From CAYWEP01 sp964613075 (GTDB lineage: Bacteria > Patescibacteriota > Microgenomatia > Levybacterales > UBA12049), in assembly GCA_964613075.1 (NCBI GenBank), contig CAZTFV010000003.1, positions 1-53,972 of the forward strand: a DNA stretch of 53,972 bases, given 5' to 3'. The notes beneath the pieces were generated by a model that made no database searches, was not told the DNA's origin, and was given only the letters and a program-made list of their open reading frames with translations. This document shows, piece after piece, positions 41,594 to 48,733 of the stretch; within the stretch, counting starts at the first letter, position 1; each line of letters begins with the position of its first letter. The position numbers and the translations under genes were made by a program.

Positions 41594-43693
41594 ATGGATA
41601 AAGTTTATGATCATAGGAAAGTAGAGGAGGGGATTTACAAGAAATGGGAGGAAAAAGGCTATTTCAAGCCTGAAGTACACACTGAAGGCAAACCTTACTG
41701 TATTATTTTGCCGCCGCCCAATGCCAATGGCGATCTTCACTTCGGCCATGCAATGTTTACTGTTGAGGACATTCTTATTCGTTATCACCGCATGAAAGGG
41801 GAAGCTGCGTTGTGGCTTCCAGGGACAGATCATGCGGGCATTGAGACGCAGTTTGTGTTTGAGAAAAAACTACAGGCAGAAGGCAAGTCGCGGTTTGATT
41901 ATGATCAAGAGACACTATATCAGATGATTTGGGAGTATGTGGAGCAAAACAAAGGAAAGATCCAGAATCAGCTTCGAAAATTAGGCTTTTCACTCGATTG
42001 GACACGAGAGAAATATACCCTTGACCCTGAGATTGTTAAGCTCGTCTACAAAACATTTAAAAAGATGTATGACGAAGGGCTTGTTTACCGGGATTACAGA
42101 TTGGTGAATTACTGCACAAGAGACGGCACGTCCTTTTCTGATTTAGAAGTTGTTTATGAAGAGCGGAATAGCCCGCTGTATTACATCAAATATGGACCAC
42201 TTATTCTGGCAACAACCCGTCCTGAAACAAAATTTGGCGATACTGCAGTTGCTGTTCATCCAAAAGATAAGCGACATAAGCAGTACATTGGCAAAGAAAT
42301 TGAGATTGAGACTGTGCTTGGAAAAGCGAAAATAAAGGTCATTGCAGATGAGTCGGTTGATCCAGAGTTTGGAACCGGTGTTGTAAAGATAACGCCTGCG
42401 CATGATTTTGCTGATTTTGAAATAGCTCAGCGACACGGGTTGCCACTAAAACAAGTTATTGGCTTTGATGGAAAACTCAATGAACACGCTGGTAAGTTTG
42501 CTGGGTTTTCTATCAAAAAGGCGCGCGAAGCAGTAGTTGCGGAGATGGAGAGAAAAGGGCTCATTGAAAAAATAGATACTGACTACACACATCGGATTAG
42601 CCTCTGCTATAAGTGTAAGACAGTGATTGAGCCTTTGCCAAAAGAACAGTGGTTTGTGAAGGTGGCGAGGTTGAAACAAGCGGCAATCGATGCGGTAAAG
42701 ACAGGGGAGATGCGGATACATCCTAAAACATTTGAAACACATTATTTTCAGTGGCTTGAGAATTTGCGTGACTGGAATATTTCCCGCCAGATTGTCTGGG
42801 GGATACGCATACCCGCCTGGAGAAATGTTCATACTGGTGAGTGGGTTGTTACCGAGGGTGAGGCTCCAGAGGGAAATGATTATGAGCAAGATACAGATAC
42901 ATTTGATACTTGGTTTTCTTCAGGCCAGTGGCCGTTTGTGACGCTAAAAACAGGCAAACCTGGGGATTATGAGAAATTTTACCCGACATCTGTAATGGAG
43001 ACAGCGTACGATATACTGCGAGCATGGGTAACGCGGATGGTCATGCTTGGGCTGTACATGACAGGTGAAGTTCCATTCAGAGACGTTATCTTCCATGGTA
43101 TTGTCAATGACCCATATGGCAAGAAAATGAGTAAGAGCAAGGGGAATGTAGTGAACCCGCTTGAGCTTATCGATCAGTATGGAGCGGACGCGGTACGCTT
43201 TGCCCTTATTTATGGTAATGCAACAGGCAATGACCAGAGCCTGTCGTATCCGAAGCTTGATGCGGCGAGGAAGTTTACCAATAAATTGTGGAATATGGGG
43301 CGCTTCATGGAGATGAATAAAGTATCAAGTATTAAGTATCAAGTATTAAGTATAGAGGAGCTAGGAGGCTTTGCAAAAGATGGCACAGACAAAGAGTGGG
43401 TGAAAAAAACAGAGGATTTGGTAGATGAGGTTACGAGATATTTAGACAATTATCAATTTAATTTAGCTGCCGAACGGCTGTACGAATTCGCCTGGCACGA
43501 ATTTGCAGACATCTACATAGAAGACGTAAAAAAAAGGATCGATGAGAACTCATACTTAATACTTACTACTTTATACTCAATACTCTTAAAGTTGCTTCAT
43601 CCGTTTATGCCGTTTGTAACTGAAGAGTTATACAAACAGCTGGGGTTTGATGGGAAAATGTTGATCATTGAGCCGTGGCCGAGTGTCTCGTAG
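41594..43693 (+). CDS. valS: Valyl-tRNA synthetase, short form
   Basis: 699 aa from the ATG at 41594 (MDKVYDHRKVEEGIYKKWEE). HIGH-type motif in NANGDLHFGHAM, editing-domain ATTRPETKFGDTAVAVHP and TGVVKITPAHDFADFE, and KMSKSKGNVVNP for the KMSKS loop. It stops after the anticodon-binding domain (FVTEELYKQLGF), so the C-terminal coiled-coil arm of most ValRS (usually ~850-950 aa) is absent. Two word-repeat inserts are translated in frame near residues 577-588 (SSIKYQVLSI) and 652-666 (YLILTTLYSILL). It charges tRNA-Val. Confidence 0.95.
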   Translation: MDKVYDHRKVEEGIYKKWEEKGYFKPEVHTEGKPYCIILPPPNANGDLHFGHAMFTVEDILIRYHRMKGEAALWLPGTDHAGIETQFVFEKKLQAEGKSRFDYDQETLYQMIWEYVEQNKGKIQNQLRKLGFSLDWTREKYTLDPEIVKLVYKTFKKMYDEGLVYRDYRLVNYCTRDGTSFSDLEVVYEERNSPLYYIKYGPLILATTRPETKFGDTAVAVHPKDKRHKQYIGKEIEIETVLGKAKIKVIADESVDPEFGTGVVKITPAHDFADFEIAQRHGLPLKQVIGFDGKLNEHAGKFAGFSIKKAREAVVAEMERKGLIEKIDTDYTHRISLCYKCKTVIEPLPKEQWFVKVARLKQAAIDAVKTGEMRIHPKTFETHYFQWLENLRDWNISRQIVWGIRIPAWRNVHTGEWVVTEGEAPEGNDYEQDTDTFDTWFSSGQWPFVTLKTGKPGDYEKFYPTSVMETAYDILRAWVTRMVMLGLYMTGEVPFRDVIFHGIVNDPYGKKMSKSKGNVVNPLELIDQYGADAVRFALIYGNATGNDQSLSYPKLDAARKFTNKLWNMGRFMEMNKVSSIKYQVLSIEELGGFAKDGTDKEWVKKTEDLVDEVTRYLDNYQFNLAAERLYEFAWHEFADIYIEDVKKRIDENSYLILTTLYSILLKLLHPFMPFVTEELYKQLGFDGKMLIIEPWPSVS
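43322..43588. repeat. Inverted word-repeat pair inside valS
   Basis: AAGTATCAAGTATTAAGTAT words at ~43322-43352 are the reverse complement of CTTAATACTTACTACTTTA-type words at ~43550-43588. Both are translated in frame. They flank ~200 bases of ordinary valS sequence. Confidence 0.6.
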
Positions 43694-43763
43694 CGTTTTC
43701 CATCTCAGCTTGCTTTTTCTATACCTCATCTACTACAATATTTTCGTTTCTATAAAAACTTTT

Positions 43764-44171
43764 ATGCCAAAATCCAAAAAACCGGTAAAAAAATTCACCT
43801 TTCAATTCCCGAATATTTCCCGAAGTATTACCGAATTCCCAGTTATTCAATTTGTCGACCGCTGGATTGTGCTTGGTTTTGTCGCAGGTGTGCTTATTAT
43901 GCTTATTCTGTTGACAGCCATGGATCTGCGATCAAGCGTGCTTGCGCTTGAGGCTATTGAGAAACAGCAAGCCCAGGTCGCAAAAGAGTTTCGATACTGG
44001 CAGAGGATTGTACAGAAATACAATAATTATAGAGATGGGTATTTTAAGCTTGCATTGTTAAGCTATCAGATGGGGAACATACAGGAAGCACGTGCGTATC
44101 TGCAAAAAGCATTGCAACTCGATCCGAATTTTGAGCAGGGGAGAGATTTTGAGCGGAAACTAAACGGTTAA
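43764..44171 (+). CDS. Membrane-anchored TPR-repeat protein
   Basis: 135 aa from the ATG at 43764 (MPKSKKPVKKF); TATAAA lies 7 bases upstream, so the longer frame inside valS is unlikely. A basic cytoplasmic N-terminus and one helix (WIVLGFVAGVLIMLILLTAM) precede a coiled segment and one or two TPR motifs: NNYRDGYFKLALLSYQMGNIQ, EARAYLQKALQLDPNF. It probably acts as a protein-interaction adaptor. Its stop overlaps the rplY stop by 4 bases in convergent orientation. Confidence 0.75.
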   Translation: MPKSKKPVKKFTFQFPNISRSITEFPVIQFVDRWIVLGFVAGVLIMLILLTAMDLRSSVLALEAIEKQQAQVAKEFRYWQRIVQKYNNYRDGYFKLALLSYQMGNIQEARAYLQKALQLDPNFEQGRDFERKLNG

Positions 44172-44935
44172 TCAGCTTTTTTCTCCTGCCCTGAGCTCGC
44201 TTGCCCTGAGTGTACCGAATGGGTCGAAGGATCTTTCTTTTCGCCTTCGTCCTTTTTCCCCTCAGATTTGCCTTCTGAGGCTTCTTTGCTTTCTCCTTCT
44301 CCTTCAGCCGGGGCTGCGCCTTCTTCACCCTCAGCTGCGGCTCCTTCTTCTTCAGCTGTGGGTTCTGGCTCCGGTTCTTCAACGACTGCTTCGGCAATTT
44401 TGACGATTGTTTGTGCTGGATCTGTCAGAATAGCAACACCTTCGTCGGTTTTAAGATCCGCGACTGTTATTTGTTCATCAAGCGCTGCGAGATTTGACAC
44501 ATTAACCGTGATATTTTCAGGTAATGCATCGGGTAGGGCTTCGACTTCAACCTCTGAGAGTTGTTGTAGCAGGATTCCGACGTTATCTGTTACAGCCTTT
44601 GCCTCACCGGTGACCTCAATCGGCACCATGGCTTTTACTTTTTCCTTCAAATTGACTTGGTAGAAATCAGCATGCAGCGGCATATGAGAGGGATATTGTA
44701 ATTGCAGGTTTTTGACGAGTGCAGGGCGGGTTTCATTATTGACCTTTAAATCTATAAGGCCGGTCTCTCCGACCTCTTTAAAGATATCTTGAAACTCTTT
44801 CAGGTTGACCTGGATGGCAAGTGATTTGAGCCCCTTGCCGTAGATATTTGCAGGCAAAAGGCCTTCTCTGCGGAGCTTTTTGACTTTCTTGCCGGTTACT
44901 TGGCGCGCTTCTGCTTTTAAAACTGCGTGTGGCAT
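44168..44935 (-). CDS. rplY: 50S ribosomal protein L25/CTC with acidic tail
   Basis: 255 aa. Residues 1-~190 are the L25 and CTC-type beta domains: KAEARQVTGKKVKKLRREGLLPANIYGKG, NETRPALVKNLQLQYP, VPIEVTGEAKAV, then LPENITVNVSNL. The last ~65 residues are Glu/Ala/Gly-rich (EEPEPEPTAEEEGAAAEGE), and the end KDPSTHSVHSGQASSGQ comes from a palindromic element. It binds 5S rRNA. The promoter TATAAT lies 7 bases before the ATG. Confidence 0.93.
   Translation of the reverse strand: MPHAVLKAEARQVTGKKVKKLRREGLLPANIYGKGLKSLAIQVNLKEFQDIFKEVGETGLIDLKVNNETRPALVKNLQLQYPSHMPLHADFYQVNLKEKVKAMVPIEVTGEAKAVTDNVGILLQQLSEVEVEALPDALPENITVNVSNLAALDEQITVADLKTDEGVAILTDPAQTIVKIAEAVVEEPEPEPTAEEEGAAAEGEEGAAPAEGEGESKEASEGKSEGKKDEGEKKDPSTHSVHSGQASSGQEKKAD
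44185..44233. repeat. Palindromic element at the 3' end of rplY
   Basis: CCTGCCCTGAGCTCGCTTGC and GGTCGAAGGATC; translated in frame as the last residues of L25 (PSTHSVHSGQASSGQ). Confidence 0.6.
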
Positions 44936-44942
44936 AGAGGGT

Positions 44943-44948
44943 ATTATA
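44943..44948 (-). promoter_or_regulatory. -10 of rplY
   Basis: TGGTATAAT on the minus strand, 7 bases before the ATG at 44935. Confidence 0.6.
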
Positions 44949-44965
44949 CCATAGATACGAGGGAG

Positions 44966-45060
44966 ATTGTTTTATTGTTGAATTGTTTCATTGTTGCTCT
45001 CTCCCTTTGGGAGAGATCGAGGGTGAGGGAGCAATGAAGCAATGCAGCAATTTAACAATG
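44966..45060. repeat. Word-armed hairpin between rplY and ruvC
   Basis: Left arm ATTGTTTTATTGTTGAATTG, right arm CAATGAAGCAATGCAGCAAT and TTTAACAATG, with inner stem CTCCCTTTGGGAG. Same architecture as the hairpin beside dnaA at 22567. Confidence 0.7.
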
Positions 45061-45061
45061 G

Positions 45062-45067
45062 TATAAT
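45062..45067 (+). promoter_or_regulatory. -10 of ruvC
   Basis: TGGTATAAT directly at the end of the hairpin, 6 bases before the ATG at 45074. Confidence 0.6.
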
Positions 45068-45073
45068 TTCGCT

Positions 45074-45553
45074 ATGCGCATTTTGGGCATCGATCCTGGC
45101 ATCGGGAGGACTGGGTGGGGAGTGATAGAAATTCAGAATTCAGAATTAAGAATTATGAATTATGGTTGCATCGAAACGTTTTTGAAAAAATCATTCGCAG
45201 AGCGTTTGGCAGAGCTTTATAAGGATATAAATGACATTATAACTAAAAACAAGCCTGATACACTCGCTATAGAGGAGTTGTTTTTTAATACCAATGCCAA
45301 AACAGCACTGGTTGTGGGGCAGGCAAGGGGAGTCGTATTATTAGCTGCTGCGCAGCAGGGATTATCTATTGCCGTCTACACGCCACTTCAGGTCAAAATT
45401 GCTGTTGCCGGCTACGGCAGGGCTGAGAAAAAACAAGTTGAAAAAATGGTTATGACGCTTCTCTCGCTTACTAAAAAACCGAAATATGACGACACTTCAG
45501 ACGCACTCGCTATCGCCCTAACGCATGCATATTCTCGGAAGTACCCAAAGTGA
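45074..45553 (+). CDS. ruvC: Crossover junction endodeoxyribonuclease RuvC
   Basis: 159 aa. Catalytic acidic residues are in ILGIDPGIGRTGWGVIE, LAIEELFFNTNAKTA and DDTSDALAIALTHA. It resolves Holliday junctions together with RuvAB, encoded 1.4 kb downstream. Residues ~19-30 (IQNSELRIMNYG) are encoded by a GAATTCAGAATTAAGAATTA word array, one of the in-frame repeat patches of this genome. The spot corresponds to a beta-hairpin that varies in the family. Confidence 0.96.
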   Translation: MRILGIDPGIGRTGWGVIEIQNSELRIMNYGCIETFLKKSFAERLAELYKDINDIITKNKPDTLAIEELFFNTNAKTALVVGQARGVVLLAAAQQGLSIAVYTPLQVKIAVAGYGRAEKKQVEKMVMTLLSLTKKPKYDDTSDALAIALTHAYSRKYPK

Positions 45554-45608
45554 TGAATTCTTCAGACACTTCAGTTAAAAGTAAGCGCGGGAACCTTTTG
45601 TAAGCATA

Positions 45609-45637
45609 TTGACAAAAAGTAAGTAATAGTATATAGT
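45609..45637 (+). promoter_or_regulatory. Promoter of AbrB/PIN toxin-antitoxin module
   Basis: TTGACA (45609-45614), a 17-base spacer and TATAGT (45632-45637), 9 bases before the ATG. Confidence 0.7.
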
Positions 45638-45646
45638 TTATCTATT

Positions 45647-45898
45647 ATGCCAGTAGCGATACTTTCTACAAAAGGCCAGATAACGCTCCCAAAAGATATG
45701 AGAGAATCAGCAAGGCTGAAAAAAGGAGACAGGCTGAGCTTTAGCAGGCTTGCCAAGGATCTTTACCTCGTCAAGCCGCTAAAGAAGAGCTTTCTTGATT
45801 TCGGTGGTACAGTTACACCCAAAAAGAGGCCTGAAGACTTTAATCGTATTCGAGAAACGGTAATGAAACATGTAGTTGATGAAATCGCAGTAAAATGA
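45647..45898 (+). CDS. AbrB/MazE-type swapped-hairpin antitoxin
   Basis: 83 aa. The N-terminal VAILSTKGQITLPKDMRESARLKKGDRLSF is the SpoVT/AbrB swapped-hairpin DNA-binding signature. The C-terminal part (PKKRPEDFNRIRETVMKHV) would bind the toxin. The downstream PIN gene overlaps by ATGA. Together they form a VapBC-type module lying between ruvC and ruvA. It should repress its own strong promoter. Confidence 0.85.
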   Translation: MPVAILSTKGQITLPKDMRESARLKKGDRLSFSRLAKDLYLVKPLKKSFLDFGGTVTPKKRPEDFNRIRETVMKHVVDEIAVK

Positions 45899-46302
45899 CA
45901 CAATACTTCGTTGATACAAATATCTTCTTACGCTTTCTTACACGAGACGACGCCCTGCAATATCAGGCATGCAAGAAGCTCCTGGAAAAAGCACATGCCG
46001 GAAAAATAAAACTTATTACATCAGCGATTGTCATTTTTGAAGTGCTTTGGACGCTGCAGTCCTATTATAATGAGCAAAAAGAGCAAATCGTAGAAAAGAT
46101 TACGAGCTTGCTTGATTTTCCGAATCTGGAGGTCGAAAATAAAGAAATCTTTCACGAGGCGCTAGCGATTTGGCAGCAAGAAAACGTCAGTTTTAATGAC
46201 GTCTTTAACTATGTGTGGATGCAGAAAAAGGGAATTAAGAAACTATATTCTTTCGACAAAGATTTTGACAAACTTCCACTCGTTTCACGCATACTTCCAT
46301 AA
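45895..46302 (+). CDS. PIN-domain ribonuclease toxin (VapC-like)
   Basis: 135 aa. Acidic PIN residues: YFVDTNIFLRFL, VIFEVLWTL, NVSFNDVFNYVWM and YSFDKDFDKL. The fourth acidic position lies in the SFDKDF motif, typical of these toxins. It is unrelated in detail to the VapC at 36462, so the two modules were probably acquired separately. Its stop overlaps the next start (TAATG). Confidence 0.87.
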   Translation: MTQYFVDTNIFLRFLTRDDALQYQACKKLLEKAHAGKIKLITSAIVIFEVLWTLQSYYNEQKEQIVEKITSLLDFPNLEVENKEIFHEALAIWQQENVSFNDVFNYVWMQKKGIKKLYSFDKDFDKLPLVSRILP

Positions 46303-46541
46303 TGAGTTTTTCTTTTCCAACAGAACCTTTCGACTTTATCCTACGAGCAAATACACTCCTTCTCTATGCGCTCGTCATGGTTTATTGGCGTTTCTCTGAG
46401 GTTACAACCGAAAAGGAAAAACCCAAGACGAAGCACGCTATAGCATTATTAAGTAAAACATCATTATTGAAATATAGTTATCGCAGTATTGGCGTTTTTG
46501 CTCTTATGCAATTATTTGGAGTTATTATTCTGCCAATATAG
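46302..46541 (+). CDS. Membrane protein, probable N-terminal part of a split ICMT-like methyltransferase
   Basis: 79 aa with two hydrophobic segments (ANTLLLYALVMVYWRF and YRSIGVFALMQLFGVIIL) around a polar stretch (TTEKEKPKTKHA). It ends in TAG, and the next gene starts 3 bases later in the same frame. The two products together would be ~202 residues, the typical length and topology of isoprenylcysteine carboxyl methyltransferase-like proteins. It could be an independent small membrane protein or the result of a nonsense mutation. Confidence 0.6.
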   Translation: MSFSFPTEPFDFILRANTLLLYALVMVYWRFSEVTTEKEKPKTKHAIALLSKTSLLKYSYRSIGVFALMQLFGVIILPI

Positions 46542-46544
46542 ACG

Positions 46545-46913
46545 ATGGAGCTTTCAATACAAGTCATAGGATTTTGCATCTCGCTTATTGGGATTCTTAT
46601 TGCCGTTGCCGGTCGGAAAGAGCTGGGAGCGAATTGGACCCATGCGAGAGAGTACCAGGTAAAACGAAGACACGAACTTGTTGAAACAGGAATCTACAGA
46701 TACATCAGACACCCTATTTATACCGGTTTTGCAGTATATTTAATCGGAGCGGAATTAGTTGCGAAAAGCTGGTTGGTTATTCCGATTGTCTTGATCGCCT
46801 TTTCAGGTGCATATATTCAAGGGAAGCGGGAAGAGAAACTACTGCTTGCTCATTTTGGAAAACAATACAAACAATACATGCGCCGCTCCAAAATGCTCAT
46901 TCCCTTTGTGTAG
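46545..46913 (+). CDS. Isoprenylcysteine carboxyl methyltransferase (ICMT/PEMT)-like protein
   Basis: 122 aa. Contains the family core: GRKELGANWTHAREYQVKRRHELVETGIYRYIRHPIYTGF (key parts ELGANW, LVETGIYRYIRHPIYTG) and a C-terminal KREEKLLLAHFGKQYKQYMRR. The RHP and the terminal E..L...F...Y..Y..R positions bind S-adenosylmethionine. Members methylate lipids or unknown membrane substrates; bacteria lack prenylated cysteine targets. The N-terminal helices are encoded by the preceding ORF, in the same frame across a TAG. Confidence 0.8.
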   Translation: MELSIQVIGFCISLIGILIAVAGRKELGANWTHAREYQVKRRHELVETGIYRYIRHPIYTGFAVYLIGAELVAKSWLVIPIVLIAFSGAYIQGKREEKLLLAHFGKQYKQYMRRSKMLIPFV

Positions 46914-46941
46914 TAATAGCTCGATGAGCTAGATACTGTGT

Positions 46942-46947
46942 TATACT
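46942..46947 (+). promoter_or_regulatory. -10 of ruvA
   Basis: TGTTATACT ending at 46947 (extended -10 type), 13 bases before the ATG. Confidence 0.45.
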
Positions 46948-46960
46948 AATCCTTGCTTTT

Positions 46961-47539
46961 ATGATCGGGATGTTACGCGGAACAGTGGCGCTTTTGGATG
47001 TTAATTTTGTAATTGTTGACGTGCAGGGGGTTGGGTATAAAGTGCTTCTTTCGAGTAAGGCATTGGCACAGATTCAGAGAATAGATGAGCCCATTACTCT
47101 TCATATTTACACCCATGTGAGGGAAGACGTACTGGAATTATATGGATTTCAAACCCTTGAGGATTTAAAGGTTTTTGAAATGCTCATCGGCGTGTCTGGG
47201 GTCGGGTGCAAATCAGCTTTGGGGATTTTCTCAATTGGGAGTAGGGAAGAAATCATCAACGCAATTTTGAAAAACGACGTTGCATTCTTCATGGCTGCAC
47301 CCCGTCTGGGCAAGAAAAATGCCCAGAAAATAATTATAGAGCTGAAAAGTAAGCTTGGTGATACTACAGATTTTGATTTAGGAACAGAGGAAGGCAAGGA
47401 CGCAGACGAAGTGGTCCAAGCGCTCAAAGGTTTTGGATTTACGTACCGCGAAGCACAAGACGCAATACGATCTCTAAAAGGAGAAGGTGAGACAACGGCG
47501 GAGAAGATCAGGCTGGCACTGAAGTACTTAGGAAAGTAA
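46961..47539 (+). CDS. ruvA: Holliday junction branch-migration protein RuvA
   Basis: 192 aa. OB-fold N-terminus (MIGMLRGTVALLDVNFVIVDVQGVGYKVLLS, RVREDVLELYGF-like THVREDVLELYGF), helix-hairpin-helix regions VSGVGCKSALGIF and APRLGKKNAQKIIIELKSKL, and the C-terminal UBA-like domain (ADEVVQALKGFGFTYREAQDAI). It binds four-way junctions as tetramers and loads RuvB. A word-repeat hairpin separates it from ruvB. Confidence 0.96.
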   Translation: MIGMLRGTVALLDVNFVIVDVQGVGYKVLLSSKALAQIQRIDEPITLHIYTHVREDVLELYGFQTLEDLKVFEMLIGVSGVGCKSALGIFSIGSREEIINAILKNDVAFFMAAPRLGKKNAQKIIIELKSKLGDTTDFDLGTEEGKDADEVVQALKGFGFTYREAQDAIRSLKGEGETTAEKIRLALKYLGK

Positions 47540-47547
47540 GGGAGAAT

Positions 47548-47672
47548 TTGAGGCTAGACGTTTGAGTCTAGAAGTTAGATCTTGAGGTTGGATGTTAGGA
47601 GATAGAAGACTTCGAATATCTATTCTCTAACTTCAAATTCTAGCTTCAAGCTTCCAGATTCTAACATCAAAG
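47548..47672. repeat. Word-armed hairpin between ruvA and ruvB
   Basis: Left arm GAGGCTAGACG...TCTAGAAGTTAGATCTTGAGG, right arm CTCTAACTTCAAATTCTAGC...; shares words and layout with the hairpin at 7318 between pilin genes. Confidence 0.7.
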
Positions 47673-47678
47673 AAGTAT

Positions 47679-48725
47679 ATGGCTAAAGCAAAAAAATCAC
47701 AAATAGAGGAGCATATCGAACTAGAAACACCTGAGGAAGAAGTACTCTTTACTTCTCTTCGTGCGGGGTCTTGGGATGAGTTTTTGGGACAAGAGGCGGT
47801 TAAGACATCGCTTCAAATTGCTATTGAGGCAGCGAAGAAGCGGGGAGAGGCGCTGGAACATGTGTTGCTGTATGGACCGCCAGGGCTGGGGAAGACCACA
47901 CTTTCGCATATTATTGCCCGGGAGATGGGTAGTAATATTCGTGTTACGTCGGGGCCGGCTATTGAACGCTCAGGAGATGTGGCGTCAATTCTGACCAATC
48001 TTGAAAAAGGTGACATCCTTTTTGTCGATGAGATCCATCGGCTTAATAAGGTGGTTGAGGAGATGCTTTATCCTGCGATGGAGGATTATGCGCTTGATAT
48101 CATTATCGGCAAAGGACCGTCTGCCAGGACAGTGCGGCTTGACCTGCCGCAATTTACTATCGTTGGTGCGACAACGCGAATCGGGCTTTTGACAGGACCG
48201 CTTCGGGATCGCTTCGGCGTTGTGCACCGGCTTAATTTTTATGATCCATCCGAGCTTTCGGGTATTATCAAGGCTGCAGCGGAGAAATTGCAGATGCCGA
48301 TTGATGAGGAGAGTATTCATGAAGTGGCTGTCCGTGCGCGTGGGACTCCGCGGATTGGGCTAAAGCTTCTCAAGCGCGCGAGGGACTTTGCCCAGGTGAG
48401 AGGAGGAGGGAAAATTACCAAGAAGCTAACACACGAAGCGCTTAGGATTGCAGGAGTGGATCGGCTTGGTCTTGATACTTTGGATATCCGCTTTTTGCAA
48501 GCGCTTATTGAGAAGCATCATGGCGGGCCGGTAGGGGTTGAGACCTTGGCCTCAACTATCTCTGAAGATATCGGGACACTTGAGGATGTGACAGAGCCTT
48601 TTTTGCTGCAGATCGGATTCCTGAAACGAACACCGCGCGGGCGAGTGGCGACAAAGGCGGCATATGAACATCTAGGTTTGGCATATCCATCAGATAAAGA
48701 TCTTAACCAACAAAAGCTCCTGTAA
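47679..48725 (+). CDS. ruvB: Holliday junction branch-migration helicase RuvB
   Basis: 348 aa. AAA+ ATPase with Walker A YGPPGLGKTTLSH, Walker B ILFVDEIHRLN, sensor 1 IVGATTRIGLLTGPLRDRFG and the C-terminal winged helix (GGPVGVETLASTISEDIGTLEDVTEPFL, GFLKRTPRGRVAT). It drives branch migration with RuvA. It follows the ruvA-ruvB hairpin directly and no promoter is obvious, so it may depend on ruvA transcription. Confidence 0.98.
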   Translation: MAKAKKSQIEEHIELETPEEEVLFTSLRAGSWDEFLGQEAVKTSLQIAIEAAKKRGEALEHVLLYGPPGLGKTTLSHIIAREMGSNIRVTSGPAIERSGDVASILTNLEKGDILFVDEIHRLNKVVEEMLYPAMEDYALDIIIGKGPSARTVRLDLPQFTIVGATTRIGLLTGPLRDRFGVVHRLNFYDPSELSGIIKAAAEKLQMPIDEESIHEVAVRARGTPRIGLKLLKRARDFAQVRGGGKITKKLTHEALRIAGVDRLGLDTLDIRFLQALIEKHHGGPVGVETLASTISEDIGTLEDVTEPFLLQIGFLKRTPRGRVATKAAYEHLGLAYPSDKDLNQQKLL

Positions 48726-48733
48726 TTCTCTCT

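Noticed and set aside
44268..44663. Ser/Ala-rich open frame on the plus strand
   Set aside because: It is the complement of the Glu/Ala-rich tail of L25.
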